Below, piece by piece: positions 16,864 to 25,813 of a stretch of DNA of 64,000 nucleotides. The DNA is from Nitrospira sp. KM1 (lineage in GTDB: Bacteria; Nitrospirota; Nitrospiria; Nitrospirales; Nitrospiraceae): positions 2,542,001-2,606,000 of the forward strand of contig NZ_AP022671.1 in the NCBI RefSeq assembly GCF_011405515.1, in the 5' to 3' direction. Every line of letters starts with the position of its first letter. Position 1 is the stretch's first letter. The position numbers were made by a program, and so were the translations under genes. The notes under the pieces were generated by a model. The model was given only the letters and a program-made list of their open reading frames with translations. It was not told the origin of the DNA and did not search any database.

Positions 16864-17976
16864 ATGACACGTCTCATGCAGATGAAAGCATTAGGGCTGA
16901 TTGTGATCCTAGCCGTTGGGTCAGGGGGAGCTGCGTCGGCTCAGCCGAACGAACCGGTTTTGCCGAAATCGGAATCCCCCCAGAACGGCACCCCGTCGGG
17001 TTCGATCGCTACTCCACCCTCTTCGCCGATACCAGTACCGGTTCAGCCGAAACCCCGCGTTCCGGAAGTGGAGGGTAAGCCTCCGGCCAAGCCGATGACA
17101 CCCTCGGAATCGCCCGCAAAGGAAGTCCCCGCAGTCAAGTCGGATGCCCCCCCCGTGCAGCCCAAGCCCCGCACAGACAACGATACAAAAGGGCCAGCAA
17201 AGTCTCCTCCTCCCGGAAACGGATCCGTTGCGGCCAAAGCAGCCAGTCCGCCTCTACCCCCCTCTGAAATCACGGGGAAGGACGGGGCTCCCATGGTTCT
17301 GGTACCTGCGGGAGAATTTACCATGGGCAGCGACAAGGGTGATGACGACGAGCAGCCGGTGCATCGCGTCTTTCTAGACAGTTTCTATATAGACAAATTC
17401 GAAGTCACCAACGGACGTTTTGCGAAATTTGTCGAAGCGATTCAGAGCGAACCCCCATGGGGCTTCGCCGATAAAGAGACGCCGGTGACGCATCCTGATC
17501 AACCGGTTCGATGGGTCAACTGGATGGACGCGATGGGTTACTGTCTATGGGTCGGCAAACGCTTACCTACGGAAGCGGAATGGGAGAAGGCGGCCCGTGG
17601 GACCGATGGCCGGGTGTATCCCTGGGGGAATGACGTCCCAACACCCGCACACGCCGTATTTGGACTGAAGGAAGGCGCCGATACAGTGTCCTCGATCGGG
17701 AATCACGATAAAGGGAAAAGCCCTTATGGTGTCCATGACATGGCGGGAAACCTCTATGAATGGACGATCGATTGGTACGATGAGCAATTCTACACCAAGA
17801 ATCCAGCCATTAACCCTCGTGGACCGGTGGAGGGCACTGCAAAAGTACAACGTGGCGGATCTTACACGAATAGTGGATATCGTCTCCGGTCTTCGTTCCG
17901 AACGAAGGGGGATCCTACCGAGCACGATCCAAACGTTGGCTTTCGCTGCGCGCAAGACAGCCCGACTTCACCGTGA
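16864..17976 (+). CDS. Exported FGE-sulfatase/SUMF1-fold protein
   Basis: This 370-aa protein has a signal peptide (MKALGLIVILAVGSGGAASA), a Pro/Lys/Ser-rich linker (residues about 25-135) and a C-terminal formylglycine-generating-enzyme-like domain. Family blocks are clear: MVLVPAGEFTMGSDKGDDDE, RLPTEAEWEKAARG, VHDMAGNLYEWTIDWY and VQRGGSYTNSGYRLRSSFR. True FGEs carry two copper-binding cysteines in that last block; here they are absent, so formylglycine formation is unlikely. Such domains often serve as binding or structural modules in exported proteins. The linker suggests tethering in the periplasm. A weak ribosome site leaves the exact start open between ATG 16864 and ATG 16879. Confidence 0.85.
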   Translation: MTRLMQMKALGLIVILAVGSGGAASAQPNEPVLPKSESPQNGTPSGSIATPPSSPIPVPVQPKPRVPEVEGKPPAKPMTPSESPAKEVPAVKSDAPPVQPKPRTDNDTKGPAKSPPPGNGSVAAKAASPPLPPSEITGKDGAPMVLVPAGEFTMGSDKGDDDEQPVHRVFLDSFYIDKFEVTNGRFAKFVEAIQSEPPWGFADKETPVTHPDQPVRWVNWMDAMGYCLWVGKRLPTEAEWEKAARGTDGRVYPWGNDVPTPAHAVFGLKEGADTVSSIGNHDKGKSPYGVHDMAGNLYEWTIDWYDEQFYTKNPAINPRGPVEGTAKVQRGGSYTNSGYRLRSSFRTKGDPTEHDPNVGFRCAQDSPTSP

Positions 17977-18179
17977 CACGCTGGCACATTCGCTTCGTTT
18001 CCCCGCTCGATCATCCAGCTCAAAGATGTTTGAGCCACGCATCGGCTCTCGATAGGAGCACATTCCGGATCAGCGAAGCGCGAACGCAAACCTGTGGAAC
18101 CCGGCGAGCCTGCACAGTATAGTGTTGTTCGGGCACCGGCCGTCCCACAGAGGTACGACACGGTTGCGGAGGTCTCAGC

Positions 18180-18998
18180 GTGAAACGGCACCGAATCGAC
18201 TCCGGCAGTTCATGGTCTCTTGCCGACCATGACCCCGACAATACGGGAGATTTTGGAACTGATGAAGACGGCAAAGCCGCCGCAAAAGCCAAGACGGAAA
18301 AGCTGGTCTCCCAAATGGATCGCCTTCAAGTGCGGCTGTTTTCCAACCGGACCCGTGCCTTGTTGATCGTGTTACAGGGAATGGACACGAGCGGCAAGGA
18401 CAGCACGATCCGCCACGTCATGTCCGGCGTGAATCCGCAGGGATGCCGTGTCGCGGCCTTCAAGGCTCCGACGACCGATGAGCGTGCACACGATTTCCTC
18501 TGGCGCATTCATCGAGAGGTTCCCGCGAAAGGGTACATCGGAATTTTCAATCGTTCACACTACGAAGACGTGCTGATCACCCGTGTCAACGGATGGATTT
18601 CCTCCAAAACCGCGCGGCGCCGTTTCGACCAGATCAACGAATTCGAAGAACTGCTCACGGATAACGGAACCACGATCCTCAAGTTCTTTCTCTACATCTC
18701 CAAGGAAGAACAGAAAAAGCGGTTGGAGGATCGCATTCGCGATCCGGAAAAGCGCTGGAAGTGGGATTCCGGGGATCTTGAACAGCGGAAGCGCTGGCCC
18801 GACTATATGAAGGCGTTTGAAGAGGCCATCTCGGCCACGAGCACCAGGCTCGCCCCTTGGTATGTGGTGCCGGCAAATCGAAAGTGGTATCGCAACCTTG
18901 TGGTGGCGGATCGCACGGTAGATGCGTTGGAGAAGATGAACTTGACGATGGCTCCCGGCCCGCAGGGAGTGGATTTCAAGAAACTGAAGGTGGTGTAA
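18180..18998 (+). CDS. Polyphosphate kinase 2 family protein
   Basis: This 272-aa PPK2 transfers phosphate between polyphosphate and nucleotides. The Walker A motif is GMDTSGKDSTI, followed by the lid-region hallmark GVNPQGCRVAAFKAPTTDE, a Walker B-like YIGIFNRSHYEDVLITRV, and the C-terminal APWYVVPANRKWYRNLVVA. Single-domain length fits short PPK2s that use AMP/ADP or GDP; the subclass cannot be fixed by eye. GTG 18180 is the start, and there is about 200 bp of leader without other genes. Cytoplasmic; it links polyphosphate stores to nucleotide charge. Confidence 0.93.
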   Translation: MKRHRIDSGSSWSLADHDPDNTGDFGTDEDGKAAAKAKTEKLVSQMDRLQVRLFSNRTRALLIVLQGMDTSGKDSTIRHVMSGVNPQGCRVAAFKAPTTDERAHDFLWRIHREVPAKGYIGIFNRSHYEDVLITRVNGWISSKTARRRFDQINEFEELLTDNGTTILKFFLYISKEEQKKRLEDRIRDPEKRWKWDSGDLEQRKRWPDYMKAFEEAISATSTRLAPWYVVPANRKWYRNLVVADRTVDALEKMNLTMAPGPQGVDFKKLKVV

Positions 18999-19044
18999 AT
19001 GCAACACGCACCACAGCGGTGAACCTGTGTTGAGAGGAACAATC

Positions 19045-19884
19045 ATGCGGCAAGCCTATCGATGGGTGTTAGGTTGTACGATCGTGTTGGCATGGTCTGC
19101 GGGGGTGTCCGCCGGCGACTTCGAAGGCATTCTGCACATGAAGACCGCGAGGCCGACCGCCGCCGCTGAAAGCAGCACGACCACCTATTACATCAAGGGC
19201 GATATGGCTCGGTTCCAGTCGGAGCGTCATGATGGAGAAGGTCGAGTGGTGATTGTGGACGGTCAGAAGCATTCGATGATCATGCTGACTCCGGAGAAAA
19301 AGGTTGCGGTAGAGATCAGCCTTGAAAAACTGGGATCTGCGGCCGAGCACATGAAGGACACCCTCGACAATCTGGTTGTCGAGCGCACAGGCAAGACCGA
19401 GACGATTGCGGGCTATACTTGCAGTATCTGGCGAATCAGCGACAAAGAATCGAAGAGACTGGAGCACGAAGTCTGTGTAGCCAAGGGGTTCGGAAAGTCC
19501 TCTTCGTTTTTTCTTGACCCCAAGCGACTGCAGCAGTCATCCCAGCCTGCGTGGGTCAAACAATTAGTGAATGAAGGAGGATTCGCCCTTCGGTCACGGA
19601 TGTTCGACCATGATGGAAAGGAAATATCGCGCATGGAGGTGACGGCCATTGAGAAGAAATCCCTCGACCCCAGTCTCTTTACGGTTCCGAGTGATTATAC
19701 GCGTCAGGACATGAGCGAAATGGCCAATAGGATGAAGGCGATGCAGGAGCAGATGCGTCAGGCTCGAGAGCAGAACGAACGAGGCGCCCGCGAAGGGGGA
19801 GCGGACGCACAAAAGGACATGCGGGAGATGATGAAGCAATTCGGAGAGATGATGAAAAAGAAGCAGCCACAAAGCAGTCAGTAA
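19045..19884 (+). CDS. Exported DUF4412-type protein, copy 1
   Basis: This 279-aa protein has a signal peptide (VLGCTIVLAWSAGVSAGDFE) and a mature beta-rich domain starting DFEGILHMKT, with repeated lipoprotein-carrier-like strands (YYIKGDMARFQSE, HSMIMLTPEKKVAVEI). The C-terminal 45 residues are a Met/Gln/Glu-rich helix (ANRMKAMQEQMRQAREQNE). The next gene is a paralog without this tail. ATG 19045 is preferred over TTG 19027 because GAGAGG lies in between. The fold recalls LolA-like proteins that bind lipophilic ligands, an inference only. Probably periplasmic. Confidence 0.75.
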   Translation: MRQAYRWVLGCTIVLAWSAGVSAGDFEGILHMKTARPTAAAESSTTTYYIKGDMARFQSERHDGEGRVVIVDGQKHSMIMLTPEKKVAVEISLEKLGSAAEHMKDTLDNLVVERTGKTETIAGYTCSIWRISDKESKRLEHEVCVAKGFGKSSSFFLDPKRLQQSSQPAWVKQLVNEGGFALRSRMFDHDGKEISRMEVTAIEKKSLDPSLFTVPSDYTRQDMSEMANRMKAMQEQMRQAREQNERGAREGGADAQKDMREMMKQFGEMMKKKQPQSSQ

Positions 19885-19892
19885 CGTCATTC

Positions 19893-20567
19893 ATGCCTAG
19901 CAGGACAAAGAGGATGAGCGCGGGAGTATGGTTGACGGCTATCTGGATTTGTGTTCTCGTCTTTCCGGGAATTCCGACGGGCGGACAGGCCGGCGGATTT
20001 GAAGGTGTCATTACGGTCAATGAAACCTCGGAGGGCGCCGTCACGACTCAACGGTTTTATTTCAAAGGCGAGAAGCTGCGGCTCGATGATGGCGAGAATG
20101 GGTTTACAGTGTGGGATGCCCGACATCAGGGAGGATTCTACGCCGATCCTGAAGACAAGTCGTATACCGTCATGTCATCGAGCGAGCGGAACCTTCCGGA
20201 CGTGAAGAGCGCATTCGAGCAGCTCACCGTCACCAAAACGGGGAAAAGCGAGAAGATCGGTGGCCACGCCTGTGAGGTCTATCTCGCAACGGACACATCG
20301 GATGGCAGTACGAGCGAATTTTGCCTTGCCAAAGGACTGAGCAATGCCGCCTTGTATGCCATGATTGGCGGCGGACCGGGGGGAGCTGGATTCCCAGCCT
20401 GGGTTCACGAATTAACGAAAGACGGTGGTTTTCCTTTGCGCACGGTGGATCGCGACAAACATGGTAAAGAGGAATCCCGCTCCGAAGCCACTCAGATCGA
20501 ATCCAAACGTCTTGACGAGAGCGTATTTGCCCCGCCAGTGGGTTTCAAACGAATCGAAGCGCGCTAA
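19893..20567 (+). CDS. Exported DUF4412-type protein, copy 2
   Basis: This 224-aa paralog of the preceding gene is encoded 8 bp downstream, so the pair are translated together. It has a signal peptide (VWLTAIWICVLVFPGIPTGG) and the same order of blocks: GGFEGVITVNET, RFYFKGEKLRLDD, LTVTKTGKSEKIGGHACEVY, PAWVHELTKDGGFPLR and a C-terminal ATQIESKRLDESVFAPPVGF. The shared block containing the Cys pair (GHACEVY and SEFCLAKG) is conserved in copy 1 (GYTCSIW and HEVCVAKG), consistent with a disulfide. Function unknown. Confidence 0.75.
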   Translation: MPSRTKRMSAGVWLTAIWICVLVFPGIPTGGQAGGFEGVITVNETSEGAVTTQRFYFKGEKLRLDDGENGFTVWDARHQGGFYADPEDKSYTVMSSSERNLPDVKSAFEQLTVTKTGKSEKIGGHACEVYLATDTSDGSTSEFCLAKGLSNAALYAMIGGGPGGAGFPAWVHELTKDGGFPLRTVDRDKHGKEESRSEATQIESKRLDESVFAPPVGFKRIEAR

Positions 20568-20677
20568 GGACCGCTTCGCCCGTACTTTCGGTTTATCTGG
20601 ACCAGCATGTAGGATGATCGAAGCACAACGTTCGAACCTCTTTTCGGTTCCTTCACACCACTTGCTGCAGGAGCGTG

Positions 20678-21673
20678 ATGGCTAGAGTTGCCTCAAAAAA
20701 TCCCTCGAGCCGTAAACCGAAAAAACGGCGAAAACCCGCGGGGGCTTCGGTGGGGCTGACTGCCGGAGAGCTGCAATCGGCGGTTCCGCCTGATGGGGTG
20801 CCCCAGTTGCGCGGATTCATCGAGGCGGACGGGGGAGCCGTCCTGGCTGCATACCGTGAGCCTTACGGCGGCCGCTGGCTGATCTTGGCATCCTTGCCTA
20901 TCGACTTGGTTGAGCCGACCCCTTATCAACGGAATCTGTCAGATACCCATGTCCGAAGGTTGGAAGGAGTAATCGGAAAGATCGGCAGGTTCCTGGACCC
21001 GATCATTGCGGTGCGACTCCCGAAAGCGGGCCAAACGGCAAAGTACTGGACTCCGAACGGGAATCACCGGCTGTCGGCCATGCGAACACTGGGGTCTTCG
21101 AGTATCGTGGCGCTCATCGTGCCGGAACCCTCCGCCGCCTATCAGATTCTCGCGTTGAACACGGAAAAGGCCCACAATCTCCGCGAAAAGGCGATCGAGG
21201 TGGTCCGCATGTATAAGGAACTTGCGCAGCTTGGCGAGGCCACCGAGGCGGCCTACGCGCTGGAATTTGAGGAGCCCACCCTCATTACCCTTGGTCTGTG
21301 TTACGAAGAACGTCCCCGATTCAGCGGCGGGGCCTACCATCCCTTGCTCAAACGAGTGGAAACGTTCCTTGAGCAGCCTATGCGGACCGCCATTGAAGTA
21401 AGGAGAAAACGTGCGCTCACCCTACTCAACCTCGATGATCTTGTGATCAAACAGGTCGAGGCGCTCAAATCCAAGGGGCTAACGAGTCCCTATTTGAAAA
21501 GTTTTGTTGTGGCTCGGGTGAATCCGATCCGTTTTCGCCCCAAAGATGCCCCCGCCCTCTCTTTTGATGATGTCATGGAACGTATGATCAGTGCAGTTGG
21601 GAAGTTTAATCCCGACAAGATCAAGATGGACGACCTCGCCAAATCGGGAGGTGCGCCGGACGAGGCAGAGTAA
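20678..21673 (+). CDS. ParB/Srx-like nuclease-fold protein
   Basis: This 331-aa protein has a ParB N-terminal-like domain: PTPYQRNLSDTHVRRLEGVI, then FLDPIIAVRL and the CTP/nucleotide-binding-like box PNGNHRLSAMRTLG. The N-terminal 20 residues are very basic (SRKPKKRRKPAG). After residue 160 it is helical without a clear HTH, so it is not a standard chromosome-partition ParB. No parA neighbour is present. ATG 20678 has GCAGGAG upstream. Its role could be DNA-related regulation; the sequence supports only the domain. Confidence 0.75.
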   Translation: MARVASKNPSSRKPKKRRKPAGASVGLTAGELQSAVPPDGVPQLRGFIEADGGAVLAAYREPYGGRWLILASLPIDLVEPTPYQRNLSDTHVRRLEGVIGKIGRFLDPIIAVRLPKAGQTAKYWTPNGNHRLSAMRTLGSSSIVALIVPEPSAAYQILALNTEKAHNLREKAIEVVRMYKELAQLGEATEAAYALEFEEPTLITLGLCYEERPRFSGGAYHPLLKRVETFLEQPMRTAIEVRRKRALTLLNLDDLVIKQVEALKSKGLTSPYLKSFVVARVNPIRFRPKDAPALSFDDVMERMISAVGKFNPDKIKMDDLAKSGGAPDEAE

Positions 21674-21744
21674 GCCTTTTCCCACCTTGTTTCTCCGAGC
21701 AGCCGCCCCTTAGAATGATTGTTCTTTCCTGAAGGAGGCTCTCA

Positions 21745-22095
21745 ATGGCTCTAGCTGATCAGACATGTATTCCCTGTCGAGGCGGAATACCGCCTCTCCC
21801 TCAAGAACGGATCCAAGCACTACTTAAGGAGGTAGACAGAGGGTGGGCGCTCAACGCCAAGGGGCACCTCGAACGGGCCTACACCTTCAAGGATTTTGCC
21901 CAGGCACTTGCCTTTGCCAACGCCGTCGGTTCTATCGCCGAGGCCGAGGGGCATCACCCGGATCTGTACCTCGCCTGGGGCACCTGCAAAGTAGAAATCT
22001 GGACTCATAAGATCAACGGGATCACGGAAAGCGACTTTTATCTGGCCGCGAAAGCCGACCGGGCCTTCGAGCCGTTTCAGGCGAAGGGCGGCTGA
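21745..22095 (+). CDS. phhB: 4a-hydroxytetrahydrobiopterin dehydratase (PCD/DCoH)
   Basis: This 116-aa protein matches pterin-4a-carbinolamine dehydratase over its full length. The active-site block is EAEGHHPDLYLAWGTCKVEI (His-His pair), followed by THKINGITESDFYLAAKAD. The N-terminus has an extra CIPCRGGIPPL, also seen in bacterial homologs. It recycles the pterin cofactor of aromatic hydroxylases; no such hydroxylase is in the window, so it may serve molybdopterin-related chemistry or another pterin. SD GAAGGAGG precedes ATG 21745. The B12/radical SAM gene begins 33 bp later. Confidence 0.93.
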   Translation: MALADQTCIPCRGGIPPLPQERIQALLKEVDRGWALNAKGHLERAYTFKDFAQALAFANAVGSIAEAEGHHPDLYLAWGTCKVEIWTHKINGITESDFYLAAKADRAFEPFQAKGG

Positions 22096-22128
22096 CACAC
22101 CAACCAAGTGTTCAGGCGTGAGGGACCG

Positions 22129-23982
22129 ATGAGTGACGAAGCCCGTGTGGCCCTCGTCAACATGCCGTTTAGTTACTCCAAGTATCCTTCTATTCAACTC
22201 GGTGCTCTCTCTGCCCTCCTTAAATCTCAAGGCATTCCGGTCGATTGTCATCACTTGAATGTGCGCTTCGCGCACACGATTGGCGTGCCGTTGTATGAAA
22301 TGATCTGCGAGAAGCGGGCGCTGTTCGGTGAATGGCTCTTTTCCTATCTTTTGTTCCGCGAGAATCCGAAACGGGCTGAGTATCCGCGAGTCTTCAAGCC
22401 TGTCTTCGAGCAAATAGCCCAAGCCAGCGGACATGCCGTCGGCTATTTCGAAGACATGGCGACTCGCCTCGTGCCTCAATTTCTGACCGGTATGCTGACC
22501 TCAATTGATTGGAGCCGATACCAGCTGGTCGGTTTCACCTCCACCTTTGATCAGAATGTGGCCAGCCTGACCATGGCGAAGCTGATCAAAGATCTCTATC
22601 CCGATGTGATCACCGTGTTCGGAGGCGCCAACTACGACGGGGAGATGGGGTTGGAATATTTCAGGGCGTTTTCCTTCATCGACCACGTCGTGGTCGGCGA
22701 AGGGGAGGAGACGTTCCCGGCGCTGGTCCGACAAATTCTGGACGGGAAGACGGGCGGCTATCCTCACGGAGTCGCATATCGGGAAGACGGCCGGATCCGC
22801 TTCACTCCGAACACGTCTCTGTTTACGAATTTCACGAAGACCGGTCCCCCCGATTATGACGACTACTATCACCTTCTGACCGAGTTGGGAGATGCGGCCC
22901 AGGGTCTCGACCGTATCTTATTATATGAAGGTTCGCGAGGATGCTGGTGGGGGGAGAAGCATCACTGCACATTTTGTGGCCTCAACGCGCAAAGCATGAA
23001 GTTCAGGGCCAAAACGTGTGAACAGGCGGCGCAGGAAATGACCTACCTCTCCCATCGGTACGACACCGCCCGGTTTCGACTCGTCGATAACATCATTGAC
23101 ATGAGGTACATCGACAATCTGTTCGGGAAGTTTGCCAGCGATCATTGCGATCTGGACGTCTTCATCGAAACCAAGAGCAATCTTCACAAGAGTCAGATCA
23201 AAACCCTGGCGGCAGGCGGGGTCAAATGTATGCAGCCAGGGCTGGAAAGTTTGAGCCCGAACCAACTGAAGGCGATGGATAAGGGCGCCACGCCGATGCA
23301 GAACATCATCTGTTTGAAGTGGAGCTTTTATTACCGCGTGACGGTGTCCTGGAATATACTGCTGGGGTTTCCTGGTGAAACCAATGAGGACTATCGGCGA
23401 CAAATCGAATTGATTCCTTCCTTGTTGCATTTGCAGCCACCTGAATCGACCGGGAAGTTTTGGCTGGAACGATTCAGTCCGTATTTTTCACGACCCCATG
23501 AATATGGTGTTCGCATCACCGGCGCCGGCCTGGCCTATCAATACGTGTATGACGTGCGTCAGGTGGATGTGAAGAAAATCGCCTATGATTTTGAATATGA
23601 CCTCGAGAATTGGTCGGTCGACCCGCACGTCTATCAGGAATTAGTCTCGGTGATTGAAGGGTGGCAGCGACTGCACAGCTCGAACGATCGACCCTTCCTG
23701 TACTACTCGAAGGCGATCAATTATGTGACCGTCTATGACGGCAGAAATCCGAAAGCCCCGGTCCGGCGGCGCTACGATGGATTGGCGGCCCGAGTGATCG
23801 AAGTGTGCAACGAGACCGCAAAAAGCCCGGATCAGATTCGTACGGCCCTCTCAGATCAAGGGACAGGCGATCCGGTGCATGAGCTGTCTCTCGTCTTGAA
23901 CGATCTGGTCAACAGCCGGGTACTCTACGAAGAGCGCGAGAAGTACTTTACCTTAGCTGTTCCTGAATACCCGTATCTGTGA
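22129..23982 (+). CDS. B12-binding radical SAM, RiPP-maturation type
   Basis: This 617-aa enzyme has an N-terminal cobalamin-binding domain (LVNMPFSYSKYPSIQLGALS, later TVFGGANYDGEMG and VVGEGEETFPALV) and a radical SAM core. The cluster motif SRGCWWGEKHHCTFCGLN is the hallmark of the RiPP maturation radical SAM C-methyltransferase group (TIGR03975-like). The remaining core shows NIIDMRYIDNLF, CMQPGLESLS and NILLGFPGETNEDY. The C-terminal about 110 residues form a wHTH-like region. The known family modifies ribosomal peptides. I see no precursor gene beside it, so the substrate is open. ATG 22129 follows GAGGGACC. Confidence 0.88.
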   Translation: MSDEARVALVNMPFSYSKYPSIQLGALSALLKSQGIPVDCHHLNVRFAHTIGVPLYEMICEKRALFGEWLFSYLLFRENPKRAEYPRVFKPVFEQIAQASGHAVGYFEDMATRLVPQFLTGMLTSIDWSRYQLVGFTSTFDQNVASLTMAKLIKDLYPDVITVFGGANYDGEMGLEYFRAFSFIDHVVVGEGEETFPALVRQILDGKTGGYPHGVAYREDGRIRFTPNTSLFTNFTKTGPPDYDDYYHLLTELGDAAQGLDRILLYEGSRGCWWGEKHHCTFCGLNAQSMKFRAKTCEQAAQEMTYLSHRYDTARFRLVDNIIDMRYIDNLFGKFASDHCDLDVFIETKSNLHKSQIKTLAAGGVKCMQPGLESLSPNQLKAMDKGATPMQNIICLKWSFYYRVTVSWNILLGFPGETNEDYRRQIELIPSLLHLQPPESTGKFWLERFSPYFSRPHEYGVRITGAGLAYQYVYDVRQVDVKKIAYDFEYDLENWSVDPHVYQELVSVIEGWQRLHSSNDRPFLYYSKAINYVTVYDGRNPKAPVRRRYDGLAARVIEVCNETAKSPDQIRTALSDQGTGDPVHELSLVLNDLVNSRVLYEEREKYFTLAVPEYPYL

Positions 23983-24039
23983 CACGCGTACGATGTGGTG
24001 TTCTGGCGTGGGCAGGTCGGGGCTGAAGCAGCCGCTGTA

Positions 24040-24375
24040 TTACATCGAGAGCTTTTCAGCGACGTTGCGCATTTGCACGCCATGCACGAGAGAAGCTCCC
24101 CCACGGATGGCGCAGGCGACGTGAACGGCTTCCGTCATCTCTTCGACGTTTGACCCCTTTTCCAAGGAAGCCTGCGCATACGCGTCAATACAGTACGGAC
24201 ATTGCACCGCGTGGGCCACAGCCAAGGCAATCAGTGCTTTCTCCCGTTCGGTCAAGGCGCCTTCGGCAAATACGGCTGAATAATAGCCCATGAATTTTTC
24301 CCACAACGCCGGATTGCCTTTGCCCATGTCCCCAAACTTACCCAGATCATGCGGATGGTAATAGGTGTCCATCAA
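24040..24375 (-). CDS. Carboxymuconolactone decarboxylase/AhpD-like protein (arsenosugar-associated type)
   Basis: This 111-aa protein has the CMD redox motif CPYCIDAY and the following His in EAVHVACAIRGGASL. The N-terminal TYYHPHDLGKFGDMGKGNP and C-terminal VHGVQMRNVAEKLSM are typical of the peroxidase-like subgroup found near arsenosugar biosynthesis genes. Here no arsenic genes lie nearby; it is convergent with the radical SAM gene. It is probably a small thiol peroxidase or alkylhydroperoxidase-like protein acting as an oligomer. Confidence 0.88.
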   Translation of the reverse strand: MMDTYYHPHDLGKFGDMGKGNPALWEKFMGYYSAVFAEGALTEREKALIALAVAHAVQCPYCIDAYAQASLEKGSNVEEMTEAVHVACAIRGGASLVHGVQMRNVAEKLSM

Positions 24376-24438
24376 CAGCTCCCTCCGTCAATAAGTCGTT
24401 CTGGATCTGCCCATTTGAACGGTGAAGCGGACGAGGAG

Positions 24439-24723
24439 TCACGCATTGCTCGAAGGATCAGGCTCCGCCCGCGATAGCACCTGGGCAAAGCGATTTCCCA
24501 CGATGCCGGAGATCTTGCCCATCAAGTTCGTGATCTCCTGCCATTCATGCGGAAGCAAATCCTGCTTCAACTGAGGATGAATCGCCCATTGAGCGTCTAC
24601 CTGGGTGCCCTGGCGACTGACCAGCACGCGAAGCAGCTCGACATCCCATGTGGTCGATTCAGCTCCGGCTGGTTGGGACGGATTGCCATTGGACTGCCCG
24701 GACGGAGGGGTGGATGTTGCCAT
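24439..24723 (-). CDS. Hypothetical protein
   Basis: This 94-aa protein has a disordered Ser/Pro/Asn/Gly-rich first 28 residues, then a compact helical part (TTWDVELLRVLVSRQGTQVD and HEWQEITNLMGKISGIVGNR). There is no signal peptide or membrane segment. GGAGT just upstream may serve as a ribosome site. It is in line with the CMD gene 63 bp downstream and may be co-transcribed. No domain recognised. Confidence 0.65.
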   Translation of the reverse strand: MATSTPPSGQSNGNPSQPAGAESTTWDVELLRVLVSRQGTQVDAQWAIHPQLKQDLLPHEWQEITNLMGKISGIVGNRFAQVLSRAEPDPSSNA

Positions 24724-24818
24724 GCTCGATACTCCTTGTGAGTGGAATCTTTCGTAAGCATATCGTATCCGGATTCGTCCTGTACATCCTCAGAATGAGT
24801 CCGGTACCGAACGGCCAA

Positions 24819-25637
24819 TCAGTCTTGAAAAAGACTGTCCTTGATGACCCTCAACATGGCGGAGTGGATCAATCCATTACTGGCAACCAGTTCAGGCTGG
24901 TGGATCGAATGGGGGTTTCCGTGCAAGTCGGTGATCATTCCCCCGGCTTCACGAAGGATCAGGGTACCACCTGCCATATCCCACGGGCTGAGTTGAATTT
25001 CCCAGAAACCGTCGAACCGCCCCATTGCCACGTAGGATAGATCAAGGGCTGCGCTACCGGTTCGGCGCAGACCTTGGGCCCTGAGCGCGAAGCGTGAGAA
25101 ATGATCCAGATTGTTGCGAGGGGTCTCGCGGATATTGTAAGCAAATCCTGTGACCAAGAGGGCGCGATCAAGCACGTGAGTATCTGAAACCCAAACGGGG
25201 CGTCCGTTGAGACGGGCGCCACCGCCCGCGGTCGCCGTAAACAACTCGTCTCGCGTTGGATCAAAGACGACCCCCACCTGTCCCTGCTCATCATATTCAA
25301 TTCCAATCGAGACGGCATACATCGGAAAGTGATGGGCGAAGTTGGTCGTGCCGTCGAGTGGATCGATGATCCATCGATATCGTGAATCGGTCCGGGTAGC
25401 CGAACCGCGTTCTTCAGCAAGGATCCCGTGACTGGGAAAATGCGCATGGATGCAGTCGATGATACATTGTTCCGCGGCATGATCCGCGTCGGTCACCAAG
25501 TTGATCGGATTCTTATGCTCGATGCGAAATCCGGTCTCGGCGTAGTCCTGGAGCAGGGCGCCGGCCTTGCGTGCGGCTGCGACAGCCACAGACATCAATT
25601 GATCGGATGGAACGATCGGATCTGATTCCATGCGCAT
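24819..25637 (-). CDS. Inositol monophosphatase family protein (SuhB-like)
   Basis: This 272-aa Mg-dependent phosphatase has metal ligands visible in ILAEERGS (Glu), WIIDPLDGTTNFAHHFP (Asp-Pro-Leu-Asp-Gly-Thr-Thr) and LSPWDMAGGTLILREAGG (Trp-Asp). These are the three IMPase signatures at the right spacing. It hydrolyses inositol-1-phosphate or related sugar phosphates, and family members also act as rRNA-processing cofactors. The start may be ATG 25637 or the Met two codons later. It faces away from the hypothetical gene at 25814. Confidence 0.93.
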   Translation of the reverse strand: MRMESDPIVPSDQLMSVAVAAARKAGALLQDYAETGFRIEHKNPINLVTDADHAAEQCIIDCIHAHFPSHGILAEERGSATRTDSRYRWIIDPLDGTTNFAHHFPMYAVSIGIEYDEQGQVGVVFDPTRDELFTATAGGGARLNGRPVWVSDTHVLDRALLVTGFAYNIRETPRNNLDHFSRFALRAQGLRRTGSAALDLSYVAMGRFDGFWEIQLSPWDMAGGTLILREAGGMITDLHGNPHSIHQPELVASNGLIHSAMLRVIKDSLFQD

Positions 25638-25756
25638 GGCGACGAAGTGTCATCCTACCATGTTGAGACATGTTGAGAAGGGTCATGCCGTCCGGTCGTG
25701 CATCGTGATCGATGAACCGATCATGTCTTCGCAGGTGACAAATCCTGTGCCCTCTA

Positions 25757-25785
25757 TTGACATGCTTGGCCAGCAAGACTATAAA
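25757..25785 (+). promoter_or_regulatory. Consensus-like sigma-70 promoter
   Basis: TTGACA at 25757-25762, a 17-bp spacer and TATAAA at 25780-25785. This is the strongest promoter match in the window, with a predicted start near 25792. It drives the 98-aa gene at 25814 and the micro-ORF behind it. Confidence 0.75.
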
Positions 25786-25813
25786 GCAACAAAATCGTAT
25801 TGGGAGTCCATCG

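Noticed and set aside
24439-24723. 94-aa protein as the RiPP precursor for the radical SAM enzyme
   Set aside because: It is on the opposite strand, separated by the CMD gene, and has no leader/core pattern or repeated core motif.
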